Shown: positions 1 through 7,825, counted from the first letter of the stretch. The stretch: 62,271 nucleotides of DNA from Spirochaetaceae bacterium (GCA_025356015.1 JANXYO010000075.1:1-62271), one strand, 5' to 3'. The notes: generated from the letters alone by a model not told the origin. Numbers and translations are program-made.

Positions 1-48
1 ACTGTGGATTCAGGCCTTTACTATTTCAAGAAGGCCCGCGGCTTGTAG

Positions 49-67
49 AGCCGGTCTTTTTCCGGCT
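49..67 (+). promoter_or_regulatory. small hairpin just upstream of rdgB
   Basis: A perfect inverted repeat, AGCCGG and CCGGCT around a 7-base T-rich loop, ends immediately before the first possible ATG of rdgB. The T run is in the loop and not after the stem, so it is not a normal terminator. It may affect translation initiation or be the end of an upstream unit outside the window. Nothing else can be read in bases 1-48. Confidence 0.3.
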
Positions 68-79
68 ATGGTGGCGGCC

Positions 80-685
80 ATGGAACTTTTTGTGGCAACG
101 GGCAACGCGCACAAGCTCGTGGAGCTTGCTCCCGCTTTCCCCTCCCATGTCCTCAAGACCCCTGCCGATGCTGGCCATCCCCTCATCGATGTCGAGGAGG
201 ACGGCAAGACCTTCTTCGAGAACGCCTACAAGAAGGCGATCAGCCTCCACCGCCTCATCGGCGCCCCCTCCATAGCCGATGATTCTGGCCTGGTCGTCAG
301 GGCCCTCGGCGGTGAGCCGGGGATCTTCTCGGCCCGCTATGGCTCCCCAGACGGAGGCCGGAGCAAGCTTTCCTCGGGCGAGCGCAATGCCTACCTCCTG
401 GGTAAGATGGAAGGAGCGGATGACCGCTCCTGTGCCTTTGTCTGCTGCCTCGTCCTTGTCCTGTCCGAGGACCGCTTCTTTGTCGTGCAGGAGACCTGTC
501 CCGGAGAGCTCCTGCGCTCTCCCCGGGGCGAGGGCGGCTTCGGCTATGACCCCGTGGTCTACCTCCCCGCACTGGGAAAAAGCGTGGCGGAGCTCTCGGT
601 CGAGGAGAAGAACCATCTCTCGCACCGGGGACGGGCGGCCGCGAGGATGTGCAGCATTCTCTCGAGCCTGGAATCCAGTCCCTGA
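80..685 (+). CDS. rdgB: RdgB/HAM1 dITP/XTP pyrophosphatase
   Basis: This is a 201-residue house-cleaning nucleotidase that hydrolyses non-canonical purine triphosphates (ITP, dITP, XTP) to monophosphates and so keeps them out of DNA and RNA. The family signature ATGNAHK, with its substrate-binding Lys, lies at the N-terminus. ADDSGLVV and SARYG follow in the middle, and the GGFGYDPV motif lies in the C-terminal half, before the SHRGRA segment. All expected blocks are present and the length is normal for the family. An in-frame ATG at 68 would add four residues; ATG 80 was chosen because family members start right before the ATGN motif. Neither start has a clear Shine-Dalgarno. The gene converges on a pseudogene 21 bases downstream. 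Confidence 0.93.
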   Translation: MELFVATGNAHKLVELAPAFPSHVLKTPADAGHPLIDVEEDGKTFFENAYKKAISLHRLIGAPSIADDSGLVVRALGGEPGIFSARYGSPDGGRSKLSSGERNAYLLGKMEGADDRSCAFVCCLVLVLSEDRFFVVQETCPGELLRSPRGEGGFGYDPVVYLPALGKSVAELSVEEKNHLSHRGRAAARMCSILSSLESSP

Positions 686-706
686 CGCCTATTTCCCGGG
701 AGCGGA

Positions 707-1530
707 TCAGCAGCCCACTTCGACGATCAGTGAGAGGCTGCCGATGGTCCCCTGGCCTCCCGCCCTCAGTGAACCGAATTCCGTGCCCTTTCGCCCCAGG
801 TAGAAGCTTCCCTCGATTCCGATCTGGCAGTTGTCCACGTAGCTCGTGCTGATCCTGGCGCGAAGAAGGGAGCCCAGGTCGGCCGGATTCAGGAGCCAGG
901 TCAAAGACGCGGACAGGCGGTCCAGGGCCGGCGAGACGCGGGAGAAAAACGAGGACTGGCTGGCCGTGAAGGCCAGGTTGTGCCTGTAGGAGGAGCCCCG
1001 GTCAAAGACCGGCGATCCGTCTGAAGCCGCCGGCGGCAACTCCCGCAACCCGTCCTGAAGGTAGAGGTATTCCGCGACAAGGTAGGTTCCCCACACGGGG
1101 AGGGAGTAGCGGATTTCCCCAAGGCCATGGGGCTGCCAGGGGCGCTGAAAACCCGCCGTGGAATGCTCGAGCAGGGCAGCCTCGGCATGGATGCTCATGC
1201 CCGAAAGGGCCTGGGGGCATCGGGAAAGGGAGTGGCGTCAAAGGAGGCTCCCGCCTTGAGCCCCTCCAGCTTCGAAAGGAAGACAAGCAGGTTGATATCC
1301 GCGCCGCTGAGGACCGAGGATGACGAGAGTTTCGCCGCGTAGGCCGCGCCTCCGAGGCGGTCGGAGATTACGGCGGACTGCTCAAGGGCGTAAGTGGGCT
1401 TAAGGCCGAGCCCAAGGGTCTTCAGGTTCCCGGCAAGGCGGGTATAGAAGTTCGAGGCCGCTCGCCACCATTCGGCACGGAGCCTGGAGTCAGGTGAAGC
1501 CGTTTGTGCCAGGTTTTGGAGGTGTAAAAA
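707..1530 (-). pseudogene. C-terminal fragment of a beta-barrel-like envelope protein, frameshifted
   Basis: Two reading frames together encode a coherent, alternating hydrophobic/aromatic sequence typical of outer-membrane beta-strands. The upstream part runs from about 1530 to 1195 and contains NLKTLGLGLKPTYALEQSA; the downstream part runs 1198-707. The two are offset by one base, and the shift is best placed in the G5 run at 1213-1217. The upstream frame has no ATG, GTG or TTG with a Shine-Dalgarno and runs straight into the rpmE terminator, so the N-terminus and any signal peptide are missing. The single-base shift could be a sequencing error, but the missing 5' end cannot. I do not recognise the specific family. 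It shows no obvious similarity to the two barrel proteins at 15.7-19.2 kb. Confidence 0.6.
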
Positions 1531-1560
1531 AAAAGCCGCACCCCCTGGGGGATGCGGCTC
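1526..1560 (-). terminator. intrinsic terminator of rpmE
   Basis: On the minus strand a GC-rich stem (GCCGCATCCCCC pairing with GGGGGTGCGGC) is followed by nine T residues. It sits 23 bases after the rpmE stop codon. Confidence 0.88.
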
Positions 1561-1582
1561 TGCCTCGAAGCTGCGATGCAGC

Positions 1583-1801
1583 CTATTTCTCTTCTGGGGC
1601 TGCCTTGATACCGTACTTCCTGTTGAATCGCTCGATGCGGCCCGCGGTGTCTACGAGTTTCTGTTTGCCGGTAAAGAAAGGGTGACAAGCCGAGCAAATT
1701 TCGACCTGGATGTTCTTTACCGTCGAACGGGTCTCGATGACATTTCCGCAGGCGCACTTGATGTTGGTCATCTCATAGGTTGGATGGATGTCCTTCTTCA
1801 T
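1583..1801 (-). CDS. rpmE: 50S ribosomal protein L31, zinc-binding type
   Basis: This 72-residue large-subunit protein starts [20 protein letters not shown]. Cys16, Cys18, Cys36 and Cys39 form the zinc-binding set of the C+ form of L31, the form made when zinc is plentiful. The start at 1801 is fixed by a strong GGAGGT Shine-Dalgarno; the longer open frame upstream is not translated sequence. It lies 77 bases downstream of rho in the same orientation, with no hairpin between them, so the two may be cotranscribed, and it has its own terminator. Confidence 0.96.
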   Translation of the reverse strand: MKKDIHPTYEMTNIKCACGNVIETRSTVKNIQVEICSACHPFFTGKQKLVDTAGRIERFNRKYGIKAAPEEK

Positions 1802-1878
1802 TGGAATACCTCCGTGCACACTGTCCTGGAAAGCCTGAAAACCGGCCATTAGGACGGCGAATTATCCTTAAAGATCCT

Positions 1879-3606
1879 CTAGTCGCTGCCGTTGTAGGGC
1901 GTGTTCATGGATCTCAGGAACGCGTCATTATTCTTGGATTTCATCATCCTGTCAATCAGGAGCTCCATGATCTCCACGTCGTCCATGGGGTTGATGACCT
2001 TGCGGAGGACCCATATCTTCTGCAGTTCCTCCTCGGACAGGAGGAGCTCTTCCTTTCGCGTCCCCGATTTCTTGATGTTTATGGCGGGGAAGAGGCGGCG
2101 GTCCGAGAGCCTCCTGTCGAGGTTGATTTCCATGTTGCCCGTGCCCTTGAACTCCTCGAAGATGACCTCGTCCATTCGCGAGCCCGTGTCGATGAGGGCG
2201 GTGGCGATGATCGTGAGCGAGCCGCCCTGCTCGATGTTGCGAGCGGCGCCAAAGAAGCGCTTTGGCTTGTGCAGGGCGTTCGAGTCCACGCCTCCGGACA
2301 GGATCTTCCCGCTTGTCGGCACCGTCTGGTTGTAGGCACGCGCCAGGCGGGTGATCGAGTCAAGGAGGATCACAACGTCCTTCCCGTGCTCGACGAGGCG
2401 CTTGGCCTTGTCGAGTACCATCTCGGCGACCTGGACGTGGCGCGTGGCCTGCTCGTCGAAGGTCGAGGAGATGACCTCGGCCTTGACGGTGCGCTCCATG
2501 TCGGTGACTTCCTCGGGTCGCTCGTCGATGAGGAGGACGATGAGGTAGACCTCGGGGTGGTTGGCGGTGATCGCGTTCGCGATCCTCTGCATCAGGATCG
2601 TCTTGCCGGTGCGGGGCGGAGACACGATGAGGGCGCGCTGGCCCTTGCCGATGGGGCAGAAGAGGTTGATGATCCGCGTCGAGATCTCGGTGGTCGTCGT
2701 CTCGAGGTTGAGCCTCTGGTTCGGGTAGAGGGGGGTGAGGTTCTCGAAGGGGATGCGGTTCTGGGCGACCGCCGGCTCGTCGAAGTTGACCTGCTCGACG
2801 CGGAGCATCGCGAAGAAGCGCTCGCCCTCCTTGGGGCTGCGGATCTGGCCATAGACCGTGTCCCCCGTCTTGAGGTTGAAGAGCCTTATCTGCGAGGGAG
2901 AGATGTAGATGTCGTCTGAACCCGGGAGGTAGGAGTTCTGGGGCGATCGCAGGAAGCCGTAGCCGTCGGGGAGGATCTCGAGCGAGCCGTAGGCGTAGAT
3001 GATGCCGCCGCGGTCAGTGTGGGCCTTCAGGATGTAGAAGATGAGCTCCTGCTTCTTGAAGGAGATCATCTCCTCGTGGTTGATGCCGTACTTGGCCCCG
3101 ATGTCCCGCAGGTCCTTGAGACCCATCTCGGTGAGGTCATTGATCGAGAGCCTCGAGCGGTTCTCGCCGAAGTCGCTCTTGCTGCCCTGGTCGCTCTGGC
3201 CCCGCTCTGCCGAGGCGCGCTCGAAGTTCTCCTGCCTGCGCACGAAGCCGGCCTGCATCGCGTCGCGGCCTTCCCTCTCTTCGGGGCGTGTCGAGGGCGA
3301 GGGGATGGGCTCACCCGAGAAGCCGCCGCCGCCGTCGGCCCGGGGGGCCTTTCGCTTCACGCGGATGCGAACGGGCGTCCGGTTCTCGCCCTCGTTCTCG
3401 CCCAGTGGCTCCTCGTCGGCGACAGCGGACTCGTAGCCCTCGTCGGCCTGGGAATTCTCCAGCCCGCCTTCGGCGGCGGGCGGCGCGTTGTCCGAACTCT
3501 GCTCGGCGGCTCCCAGGGAGAGCTCGGGCTGCTCGATGGCTTCGCCCTCGACGCGCTCCGCTCCCTCTGCTTGATCAGTAGGCCTCCGCTTGCGAATGAT
3601 GGCCAT
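1879..3606 (-). CDS. rho: transcription termination factor Rho with long N-terminal insertion
   Basis: A 575-residue RNA-dependent helicase that ends untranslated transcripts; E. coli Rho is about 419 residues. Residues 1-152 are low-complexity, acidic and Arg/Gly-rich and precede the Rho N domain, which begins near [18 protein letters not shown] (about 151-168). The cold-shock-like RNA-binding domain ([20 protein letters not shown]) follows, then the ATPase core with Walker A PPRTGKT at about 330-336 and Walker B VVILLD near 411-416. The Q-loop region ([20 protein letters not shown]) is intact. The start at 3606 has a GGAGAG Shine-Dalgarno; the frame stays open to 3783 but upstream ATGs lack one. 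A consensus promoter lies 262 bases upstream, leaving a long leader. Several convergent genes here overlap at their ends, where Rho-dependent termination would be useful. Confidence 0.97.
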   Translation of the reverse strand: MAIIRKRRPTDQAEGAERVEGEAIEQPELSLGAAEQSSDNAPPAAEGGLENSQADEGYESAVADEEPLGENEGENRTPVRIRVKRKAPRADGGGGFSGEPIPSPSTRPEEREGRDAMQAGFVRRQENFERASAERGQSDQGSKSDFGENRSRLSINDLTEMGLKDLRDIGAKYGINHEEMISFKKQELIFYILKAHTDRGGIIYAYGSLEILPDGYGFLRSPQNSYLPGSDDIYISPSQIRLFNLKTGDTVYGQIRSPKEGERFFAMLRVEQVNFDEPAVAQNRIPFENLTPLYPNQRLNLETTTTEISTRIINLFCPIGKGQRALIVSPPRTGKTILMQRIANAITANHPEVYLIVLLIDERPEEVTDMERTVKAEVISSTFDEQATRHVQVAEMVLDKAKRLVEHGKDVVILLDSITRLARAYNQTVPTSGKILSGGVDSNALHKPKRFFGAARNIEQGGSLTIIATALIDTGSRMDEVIFEEFKGTGNMEINLDRRLSDRRLFPAINIKKSGTRKEELLLSEEELQKIWVLRKVINPMDDVEIMELLIDRMMKSKNNDAFLRSMNTPYNGSD

Positions 3607-3867
3607 GGGTCTCTCCGTATGATGGTCGTGGTTTTCCATGAAGTCATGGCGGGCCGTCAATGGCCCGGTACCTCGTCTGTGTTCCGATTCTTGTCGGGAT
3701 TGTGGCGCCTGCAGGGTAGCGAGTGGTGCGCACTCGCCGTTGGTGTCGCTGTTCAGGCGAGCAGCCATTCGTATGCTGCCCAAACCGGACTTCCTGAACG
3801 CGGCTCCATTGCCTTCATGCCGGGCCTGCGGTCGCTGACTAAAGGGCGCCGCTCGGCGCTCGTGTCA
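3607..3867 (-). promoter_or_regulatory. rho 5' leader, about 255 nt
   Basis: This is transcribed but apparently untranslated sequence between the predicted rho transcription start (about 3861) and its ATG at 3606. Close to the 5' end there is a hairpin with arms GCGCC and GGCGC around GAGC (3846-3859). The rho frame is open through the proximal 177 bases, but no start in it has a Shine-Dalgarno. In E. coli rho is autoregulated through its leader; that such control acts here is inference. Confidence 0.5.
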
Positions 3868-3896
3868 ACTATAGGCCGCCATGATCCCTCTGTCAA
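3868..3896 (-). promoter_or_regulatory. sigma70-like promoter of rho
   Basis: On the minus strand TTGACA, a 17-base spacer and TATAGT form a near-consensus promoter. It lies between the end of pncC and the rho leader. Confidence 0.8.
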
Positions 3897-3929
3897 TATC
3901 GGGCGTCCCTCGCCCCTTTCCGGCCTTCC

Positions 3930-4424
3930 TTAAGGCCTCATTCCGGCGGCTATCACCGCCGTCCGGACGATGGCCCGACTCGCCGCGGCCATGCGGATCT
4001 CCTCCCTGTCACCGTCGAGCCTTAAGACCTCGTCGAAGGCCTCGCCTTGCCTGGTGGCCCAGGCGAGCCATACAAGGCCGACGGGCTTCTCGGGCGTGCC
4101 GCCCCCGGGACCGGCGACACCCGTGATGGCGAGGCCTATGTCGGCCCCGCTCGCGCCAAGCGCTCCCTCGGCCATCTCGCGCGCTGTTTCGCGGGAGACC
4201 GCGCCGAAATCGTCTATCGTGCTGCTCGCCACCTTGAGGAGGCGGACCTTGCATTCGTTCGAGTAGGCGACCACCCCGCCCCAGAAGACATCGGAGGCTC
4301 CCGGTATGCCGGTCACCAGGGCGGCCACGAGGCCCCCGGTGCAGGACTCGGCGCTCGCCATGGAAAGGGATCGCTCTCTGAGGACGGCCACAAGCTCGCG
4401 CGCCTGGTCGTCCCGAGGCATCAT
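3930..4424 (-). CDS. pncC: PncC/CinA-C family nicotinamide-nucleotide amidohydrolase
   Basis: This 164-residue protein is a stand-alone CinA C-terminal domain, which deamidates nicotinamide mononucleotide to nicotinate mononucleotide in NAD recycling. Family motifs are AESCTGGLVAALVT near the N-terminus, GGVVAYSNECK in the middle and GLAITGVAGPGGGTPEKPVG with its conserved Gly-rich loop. The N-terminal MoaB-like domain of full-length CinA is absent. It is the last gene of a four-gene operon and overlaps the bactofilin stop codon by four bases (ATGA), so translation is probably coupled. The link between NAD recycling and the rest of the operon is not obvious. Confidence 0.93.
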   Translation of the reverse strand: MMPRDDQARELVAVLRERSLSMASAESCTGGLVAALVTGIPGASDVFWGGVVAYSNECKVRLLKVASSTIDDFGAVSRETAREMAEGALGASGADIGLAITGVAGPGGGTPEKPVGLVWLAWATRQGEAFDEVLRLDGDREEIRMAAASRAIVRTAVIAAGMRP

Positions 4425-4831
4425 TGGCCGGTCGCCACGGCGGGGATCTCGTTCTTGGCGAAGGGGCTGAAGGAGGAGGGATCCCGGATCATCTCGCAGT
4501 TGCCCTCGAAGACCACCCCGTCTGCGATGCGCAGCTTCGCCGTCCTCACGTTGCCGTATACCCGCGCGGTTGGGAGCATCTCGAGCCTGTCTGCGGCCTC
4601 GATGTCACCATGCACGGTCCCGCCCACTATGACGCTCGTGGCCCTGATCCTGCGCGCGTTCACGACGGCATCGGCGTCGATGATGAGCCTGCCCATCGCG
4701 TCGATCTCTCCCTCGAACTTGCCCTTGATGCGAAGGGAGTCCTTGAAGCGGAGGGTGCCCGAGAAGCTCGTTTCCTTGCCAAGGGTCGTCGCGATCAGTG
4801 GCGCTGTCTCGTCTTTCCTGGCCTTTGCCAT
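4421..4831 (-). CDS. bactofilin family polymer-forming protein
   Basis: A 136-residue protein with the repeating beta-helix pattern of bactofilins (DUF583): SFSGTLRFKDSLRIKGKFEG, then repeats ending in GGTVHGDI and YGNVRTAKL. Bactofilins self-assemble into nucleotide-independent filaments at the cell envelope and influence cell shape or local placement of enzymes. There is no signal peptide or transmembrane segment, as usual for this family. It lies between a small cyclase-tail-like protein (14-base gap upstream) and pncC (4-base overlap). The family assignment is firm; the cellular role here is unknown. Confidence 0.92.
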   Translation of the reverse strand: MAKARKDETAPLIATTLGKETSFSGTLRFKDSLRIKGKFEGEIDAMGRLIIDADAVVNARRIRATSVIVGGTVHGDIEAADRLEMLPTARVYGNVRTAKLRIADGVVFEGNCEMIRDPSSFSPFAKNEIPAVATGQ

Positions 4832-4844
4832 CTTTAGTTCGGCC

Positions 4845-5066
4845 TCACTTGGTCTTCATGACGAAGACGCCGTCCCAGTCCTCTGCAGGCGGGTTTTCGA
4901 CGTAGTGCTTGCAGCGGAGGTAGTACACTTTGGAGGGACCGTCTGACTGGTCTACCTTCAGGGCCTCTCCGAAAAACTTCTGGGCTTCCTGGAAGTCCAT
5001 CAACTTATAGAGCTTTCGCCCCTGGGTGAACAGCTCGAGTACTTTCCGTTTTTCCTCGGTGATCAC
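4845..5066 (-). CDS. free-standing cyclase-tail-like TPR peptide, 73 residues
   Basis: The protein consists of one or two TPR-like helices (FTQGRKLYKLMDFQEAQKFF) followed by a C-terminal block with the ending DWDGVFVMKTK. The same layout closes the class III cyclase at 39785-41473, which has FEAGLAEYYGGDWKKAATLW and ends NWNGIWAMTTK. This gene therefore looks like a detached cyclase C-terminal domain. It starts 10 bases after the response-regulator gene and precedes the bactofilin gene. A protein-protein interaction role with the regulator is plausible, but its function is not established. Confidence 0.85.
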   Translation of the reverse strand: MITEEKRKVLELFTQGRKLYKLMDFQEAQKFFGEALKVDQSDGPSKVYYLRCKHYVENPPAEDWDGVFVMKTK

Positions 5067-5076
5067 ACCCGCCCCC

Positions 5077-5781
5077 TTACGGAGCCGCCTGGCCCCGGAA
5101 CTTGCTCTTGATCGCCATGAGCTCGGTCTCGGCGTCCCTGAGGCTGTCGGCCTCCGCCTTCAATGATTCCACCGCGGCGTCGAGGGAGTCAAGCTTGGCA
5201 AGGGCGAGTTCGGTCTCGGCCCGCGCCCTTTCGACGAAGGGTCTGGCGCTCCCGCACTCGGGAGCCAGGACAGAGGCCTCGCGGGCGAGGGAGGACAGTG
5301 GCGCGCGAAGGCTGTCGGCGAACTCCAGGACCTTTGTCGAGATCTCGTCGGCGACCCTTATCCGCGCTTCCCTGCGCTCGATCTGGTGGATGAGTTCGTG
5401 TGTCCGGAGCACCGCCCTGATCCTGGCGAGAACCTCGCTGAAATTGAAGGGCTTGGTTATGTAGTCGTCGGCACCCATCTCGAGGCCTTCGACCTTGTCC
5501 TTCACGTCGTCCAGGGCCGAGAACATGATGATGGGAACCTCGGCGAAGTCCCGGAATTCCTCGCTCGTCTTGATGATCTTGGTCACTTCCCAGCCGGAGA
5601 GCCGGGGCATGATGTTGTCGAGGATGATGAGGTCGGGCTTCCAACGCTTCACAAGATCGAGGGCATCGGCGCCGTTGTCGGCCTTTTCGATCTGGAAGCC
5701 GAGCTTGGTGAGCATCACCTCGAAGAACTCGAGGTTGATCTGCTCGTCATCTACTAGAAGTATGCGCTTTTTGGTTTCCAT
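5077..5781 (-). CDS. response regulator with C-terminal coiled coil
   Basis: This 234-residue protein starts METKKRILLVDDEQINLEFF, a receiver domain with the acidic pair DDE, the phospho-acceptor Asp in LIILDNIMP and the conserved Lys in YITKPF. After the receiver (about residue 130) comes a long helical, coiled-coil-prone segment rich in Ala, Glu and Arg, with no DNA-binding or enzymatic domain. It is probably a protein-interaction output. The start at 5781 was preferred over an ATG 96 bases upstream because the receiver begins there and a GGAAG Shine-Dalgarno precedes it. It is the first gene of the operon with the cyclase-tail peptide, bactofilin and pncC. No kinase is adjacent. Confidence 0.92.
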   Translation of the reverse strand: METKKRILLVDDEQINLEFFEVMLTKLGFQIEKADNGADALDLVKRWKPDLIILDNIMPRLSGWEVTKIIKTSEEFRDFAEVPIIMFSALDDVKDKVEGLEMGADDYITKPFNFSEVLARIRAVLRTHELIHQIERREARIRVADEISTKVLEFADSLRAPLSSLAREASVLAPECGSARPFVERARAETELALAKLDSLDAAVESLKAEADSLRDAETELMAIKSKFRGQAAP

Positions 5782-5848
5782 GCGGGTCTTCCGTTCCGGT
5801 TTGGTTTGCCTCGCGCGACCATCTGCAGGTCGGGCCTCGGCTGCGCGC

Positions 5849-5877
5849 ATTGTCCCACGTTGCAGTTGGGTTGTCAA
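5849..5877 (-). promoter_or_regulatory. promoter of the response regulator/bactofilin operon
   Basis: Minus-strand TTGACA, 17-base spacer, GACAAT. The predicted start is about 60 bases before the response-regulator ATG. Confidence 0.7.
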
Positions 5878-5927
5878 TGCGAAGCGCCGGATTGCGGCCT
5901 GGCCGCTTGATGGACCGCCGCCGGCCC

Positions 5928-6266
5928 CTAGGCCTCGGCCTGGGCCTCGGGTTCCGAGGCGGGCGCCTCGGGGTTCACCGTCCAGGCGGCCTTCTTGAGT
6001 TCCCTTCCTGGCCTGAAGGATGCGACGCCGTGGTCCTCGACAGAGACGATGGCGCCTGTCTTGGGGTTGCGTGCGCGCTTGCGGCCCTTTCGCAGCTTGA
6101 CCTCGAAGGTGCCGAAGCCGCGGAGCTCCACCGTCTTGCCAGTGAGTATGGCCGTCTTGATCTCCTCGAAGAGGGCGTCAATGAGGCCATGTATATCCTT
6201 GCGGTTGAGCGACCTCCCGGCGTGGAGCGCTTCAATGAGCTCTGCCTTCGTGACTTTGCCAGCCAT
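5928..6266 (-). CDS. HU/IHF family DNA-binding protein
   Basis: A 112-residue nucleoid protein. MAGKVTKAELIEAL is the usual HU N-terminus, GFGTFEVKLRKGRKRARNPKTG is the start of the DNA-embracing beta arm, and the body ends near ELKKAAWTVN. A short Ala/Glu/Pro tail of about 16 residues follows, which most HU proteins lack. A GAGGA-type Shine-Dalgarno lies directly upstream. The sequence does not clearly separate HU from IHF, so no symbol is given. It lies downstream of rpsT on the same strand with a 71-base gap. Confidence 0.94.
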   Translation of the reverse strand: MAGKVTKAELIEALHAGRSLNRKDIHGLIDALFEEIKTAILTGKTVELRGFGTFEVKLRKGRKRARNPKTGAIVSVEDHGVASFRPGRELKKAAWTVNPEAPASEPEAQAEA

Positions 6267-6337
6267 GATCCTCTTCTCCGAGAACCGGGGGTTTCGCGCC
6301 GGCGGAGCGCGTTTGGCGCTGCGCCGGCGCCTTTAGT

Positions 6338-6607
6338 TCAGGCGCTGAGGGTATTCACCAGGCGCTGCATCCGCGACTTCTTGCGGGCGGCCGCGTTCTT
6401 TTTCACGATGCCCTTGCCGGCGGCGGTGTCGATCTTCTTGCTCATCTCAATGAGGGCAGCCTCGGCCGCGGCCTTGTCCTTGGCCTGGGCGGCGACAAGG
6501 ACTTTCTTGGCTGTGGAACGGATGGCGCTCTTCTCCATTTTGTTGCGGAGGCGCCGCTTCTCGTTCTGCCGCTGGCGCTTCTCGGCGGACTTGTTAGTCT
6601 GAGCCAA
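6338..6607 (-). CDS. rpsT: 30S ribosomal protein S20
   Basis: An 89-residue small-subunit protein with the typical basic helical sequence AQTNKSAEKRQRQNEKRRLR at the N-terminus. Translation starts at TTG 6607, preceded by a GGAGGG Shine-Dalgarno; the in-frame ATG further upstream would give an atypical extension. A UUG start is also known for E. coli rpsT, where it takes part in autoregulation, so poor initiation may be a conserved control here. A consensus promoter lies about 80 bases upstream, back to back with that of plsC. Confidence 0.96.
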   Translation of the reverse strand: MAQTNKSAEKRQRQNEKRRLRNKMEKSAIRSTAKKVLVAAQAKDKAAAEAALIEMSKKIDTAAGKGIVKKNAAARKKSRMQRLVNTLSA

Positions 6608-6682
6608 AGGAAATCCCTCCAATGATTGCTGTGTATAAGCTGCCGCCCCTGCCTCGTGTGGCGAACCGGCGACTGACATAAC

Positions 6683-6711
6683 AGGCTAGCAGAACGCCGG
6701 AGGGTTGTCAA
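6683..6711 (-). promoter_or_regulatory. promoter of rpsT
   Basis: Minus-strand TTGACA, 17-base spacer, TAGCCT, giving a leader of roughly 70 bases before the TTG start. Confidence 0.75.
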
Positions 6712-6724
6712 TACTTGGGCAGTC

Positions 6725-6753
6725 TTCACATAGCCTAGATTCCATAGTATAAC
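6725..6753 (+). promoter_or_regulatory. possible promoter of plsC
   Basis: TTCACA, 17-base spacer, TATAAC on the plus strand, 19 bases before the plsC ATG. The -35 box is only a fair match. Confidence 0.45.
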
Positions 6754-6772
6754 GATTTACCGGCGGTACACC

Positions 6773-7546
6773 ATGCTCAATGCCCTCATCGTCACGGTCA
6801 TCATCCTAGTATTTTCCTTTTACGAGGTCCTCATCCGCTTCAACCGGGTGTTCAGGCGCCGACGCTCCCTGGAAATCACCGAGCGTCTTGGCAGAAGGGC
6901 GGTATCGCGGATCTTCAGGCTGTTCCAGGTCTATGCGGGATTCCGCATAGGCTTCGAAAACCGCTCCGGAGAGCCCCTGCCCGAGCGCTTCCTCCTCCTT
7001 GCGAACCACCAGAGCCTCCTGGATATCCCCATAACAATGGGGCTTCTGCGCTCGCGCAGGCTCAGGTTTGTCGCAAAACGTGAGCTCGGCCTTGGCATAC
7101 CCCTCGTCTCGGTCCTCCTGCGGACCGAAGGCCATGCCCTCATACGGAGGACTGGTGACGCCATGCGGGCGATGACGACGATCGATGCCTTCGCGAAACG
7201 CTGCCGGAGCGACAACACCTGTCCGGTCATCTTCCCCGAGGGAACGCGTTCTCGGGATGGGGAGATCGGCCCCTTCCATACCGCGGGCGTCAGACGGGTA
7301 TTCGAGGAAGAAAGCCTGCCCATCGTCGTCGCCGCCATAGAGGGGGGGTGGAGGGTCGCTCGTTTTGGCGACCTGATCTCCAACCTCAAGGGAGCCAGCT
7401 ACTGCATGCGGCTCATCTCGGTCCTGCCGCCGCCAAAGGGCAAGAAGGAGACCCTCGAGGCTGTCCAGAAGGCGAGGGAACTTGTAATCGCCGCGATCAA
7501 GGACATGCGCGCCTCGGGATGCTCGGGAGCCCTCGCCACAGAATGA
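6773..7546 (+). CDS. plsC: 1-acyl-sn-glycerol-3-phosphate acyltransferase
   Basis: This 257-residue membrane-associated enzyme acylates lysophosphatidic acid to phosphatidic acid in phospholipid synthesis. An N-terminal hydrophobic anchor (LNALIVTVIILVFSFYEVLI) is followed by the HX4D catalytic motif in NHQSLLDIP and by the substrate-binding motif FPEGTRSRDG. Order and spacing fit the PlsC family. The ATG has only a weak Shine-Dalgarno (GGCGGT). It is transcribed divergently from rpsT and converges on the small zinc-ribbon gene, with a hairpin between them. A related lysophospholipid acyltransferase activity cannot be excluded. Confidence 0.9.
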   Translation: MLNALIVTVIILVFSFYEVLIRFNRVFRRRRSLEITERLGRRAVSRIFRLFQVYAGFRIGFENRSGEPLPERFLLLANHQSLLDIPITMGLLRSRRLRFVAKRELGLGIPLVSVLLRTEGHALIRRTGDAMRAMTTIDAFAKRCRSDNTCPVIFPEGTRSRDGEIGPFHTAGVRRVFEEESLPIVVAAIEGGWRVARFGDLISNLKGASYCMRLISVLPPPKGKKETLEAVQKARELVIAAIKDMRASGCSGALATE

Positions 7547-7550
7547 AATA

Positions 7551-7570
7551 GGGCCGTCTGTCGACGGCCC
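7551..7570. terminator. hairpin between plsC and the zinc-ribbon gene
   Basis: GGGCCGTC and GACGGCCC form a perfect 8-base stem with a TGTC loop, five bases after the plsC stop. The T tract is short on both sides, so it is a weak, possibly bidirectional terminator for the convergent pair. Confidence 0.5.
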
Positions 7571-7602
7571 TTAACGGATTACTTCGGTGATTCGCGCCTG
7601 GA

Positions 7603-7773
7603 TCAGGCGAAATCGCGGGGTCGGCGCTCCGTCCTCTTGCACTTCTCGCACTCGGCGATGTTTTTGACCTTCCCGCTCTCGAAAAGCGTCTTCATCTTGA
7701 TCTCGCCGCCACAGGGGCAGAAAAAGCGCTGGGTGGAGCTGGACGTACGAGCGTTCTTGGAAATCTGTGCCAT
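7603..7773 (-). CDS. small zinc-ribbon protein, 56 residues
   Basis: The gene encodes a short protein starting MAQISKNARTSSSTQRFFCP. It has one CPCGG knuckle and one CEKC knuckle about 27 residues later, so four Cys can bind zinc, and a basic tail rich in Lys and Arg. An AAGGAG Shine-Dalgarno and a near-consensus promoter directly upstream support it as a real gene. The overall pattern resembles small ribosome- or nucleic-acid-associated zinc ribbons, but I do not recognise the family. A longer open frame over the same bases is a shadow. Confidence 0.8.
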   Translation of the reverse strand: MAQISKNARTSSSTQRFFCPCGGEIKMKTLFESGKVKNIAECEKCKRTERRPRDFA

Positions 7774-7796
7774 TGATGACTCCTTCTCCTCCGCGG

Positions 7797-7825
7797 AGGA
7801 TAGCTAAAAGCCGCTTGCGTGTCAA
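7797..7825 (-). promoter_or_regulatory. promoter of the zinc-ribbon gene
   Basis: Minus-strand TTGACA, 17-base spacer, TATCCT, ending 23 bases before the ATG at 7773. Confidence 0.75.

Noticed and set aside
1780-2919. Long plus-strand open frame opposite rho (379 residues)
   Set aside because: It is antisense to the conserved Rho ATPase core, and its sequence is the Asp/Leu/Val/Gly-rich pattern typical of the mirror frame of high-GC genes.
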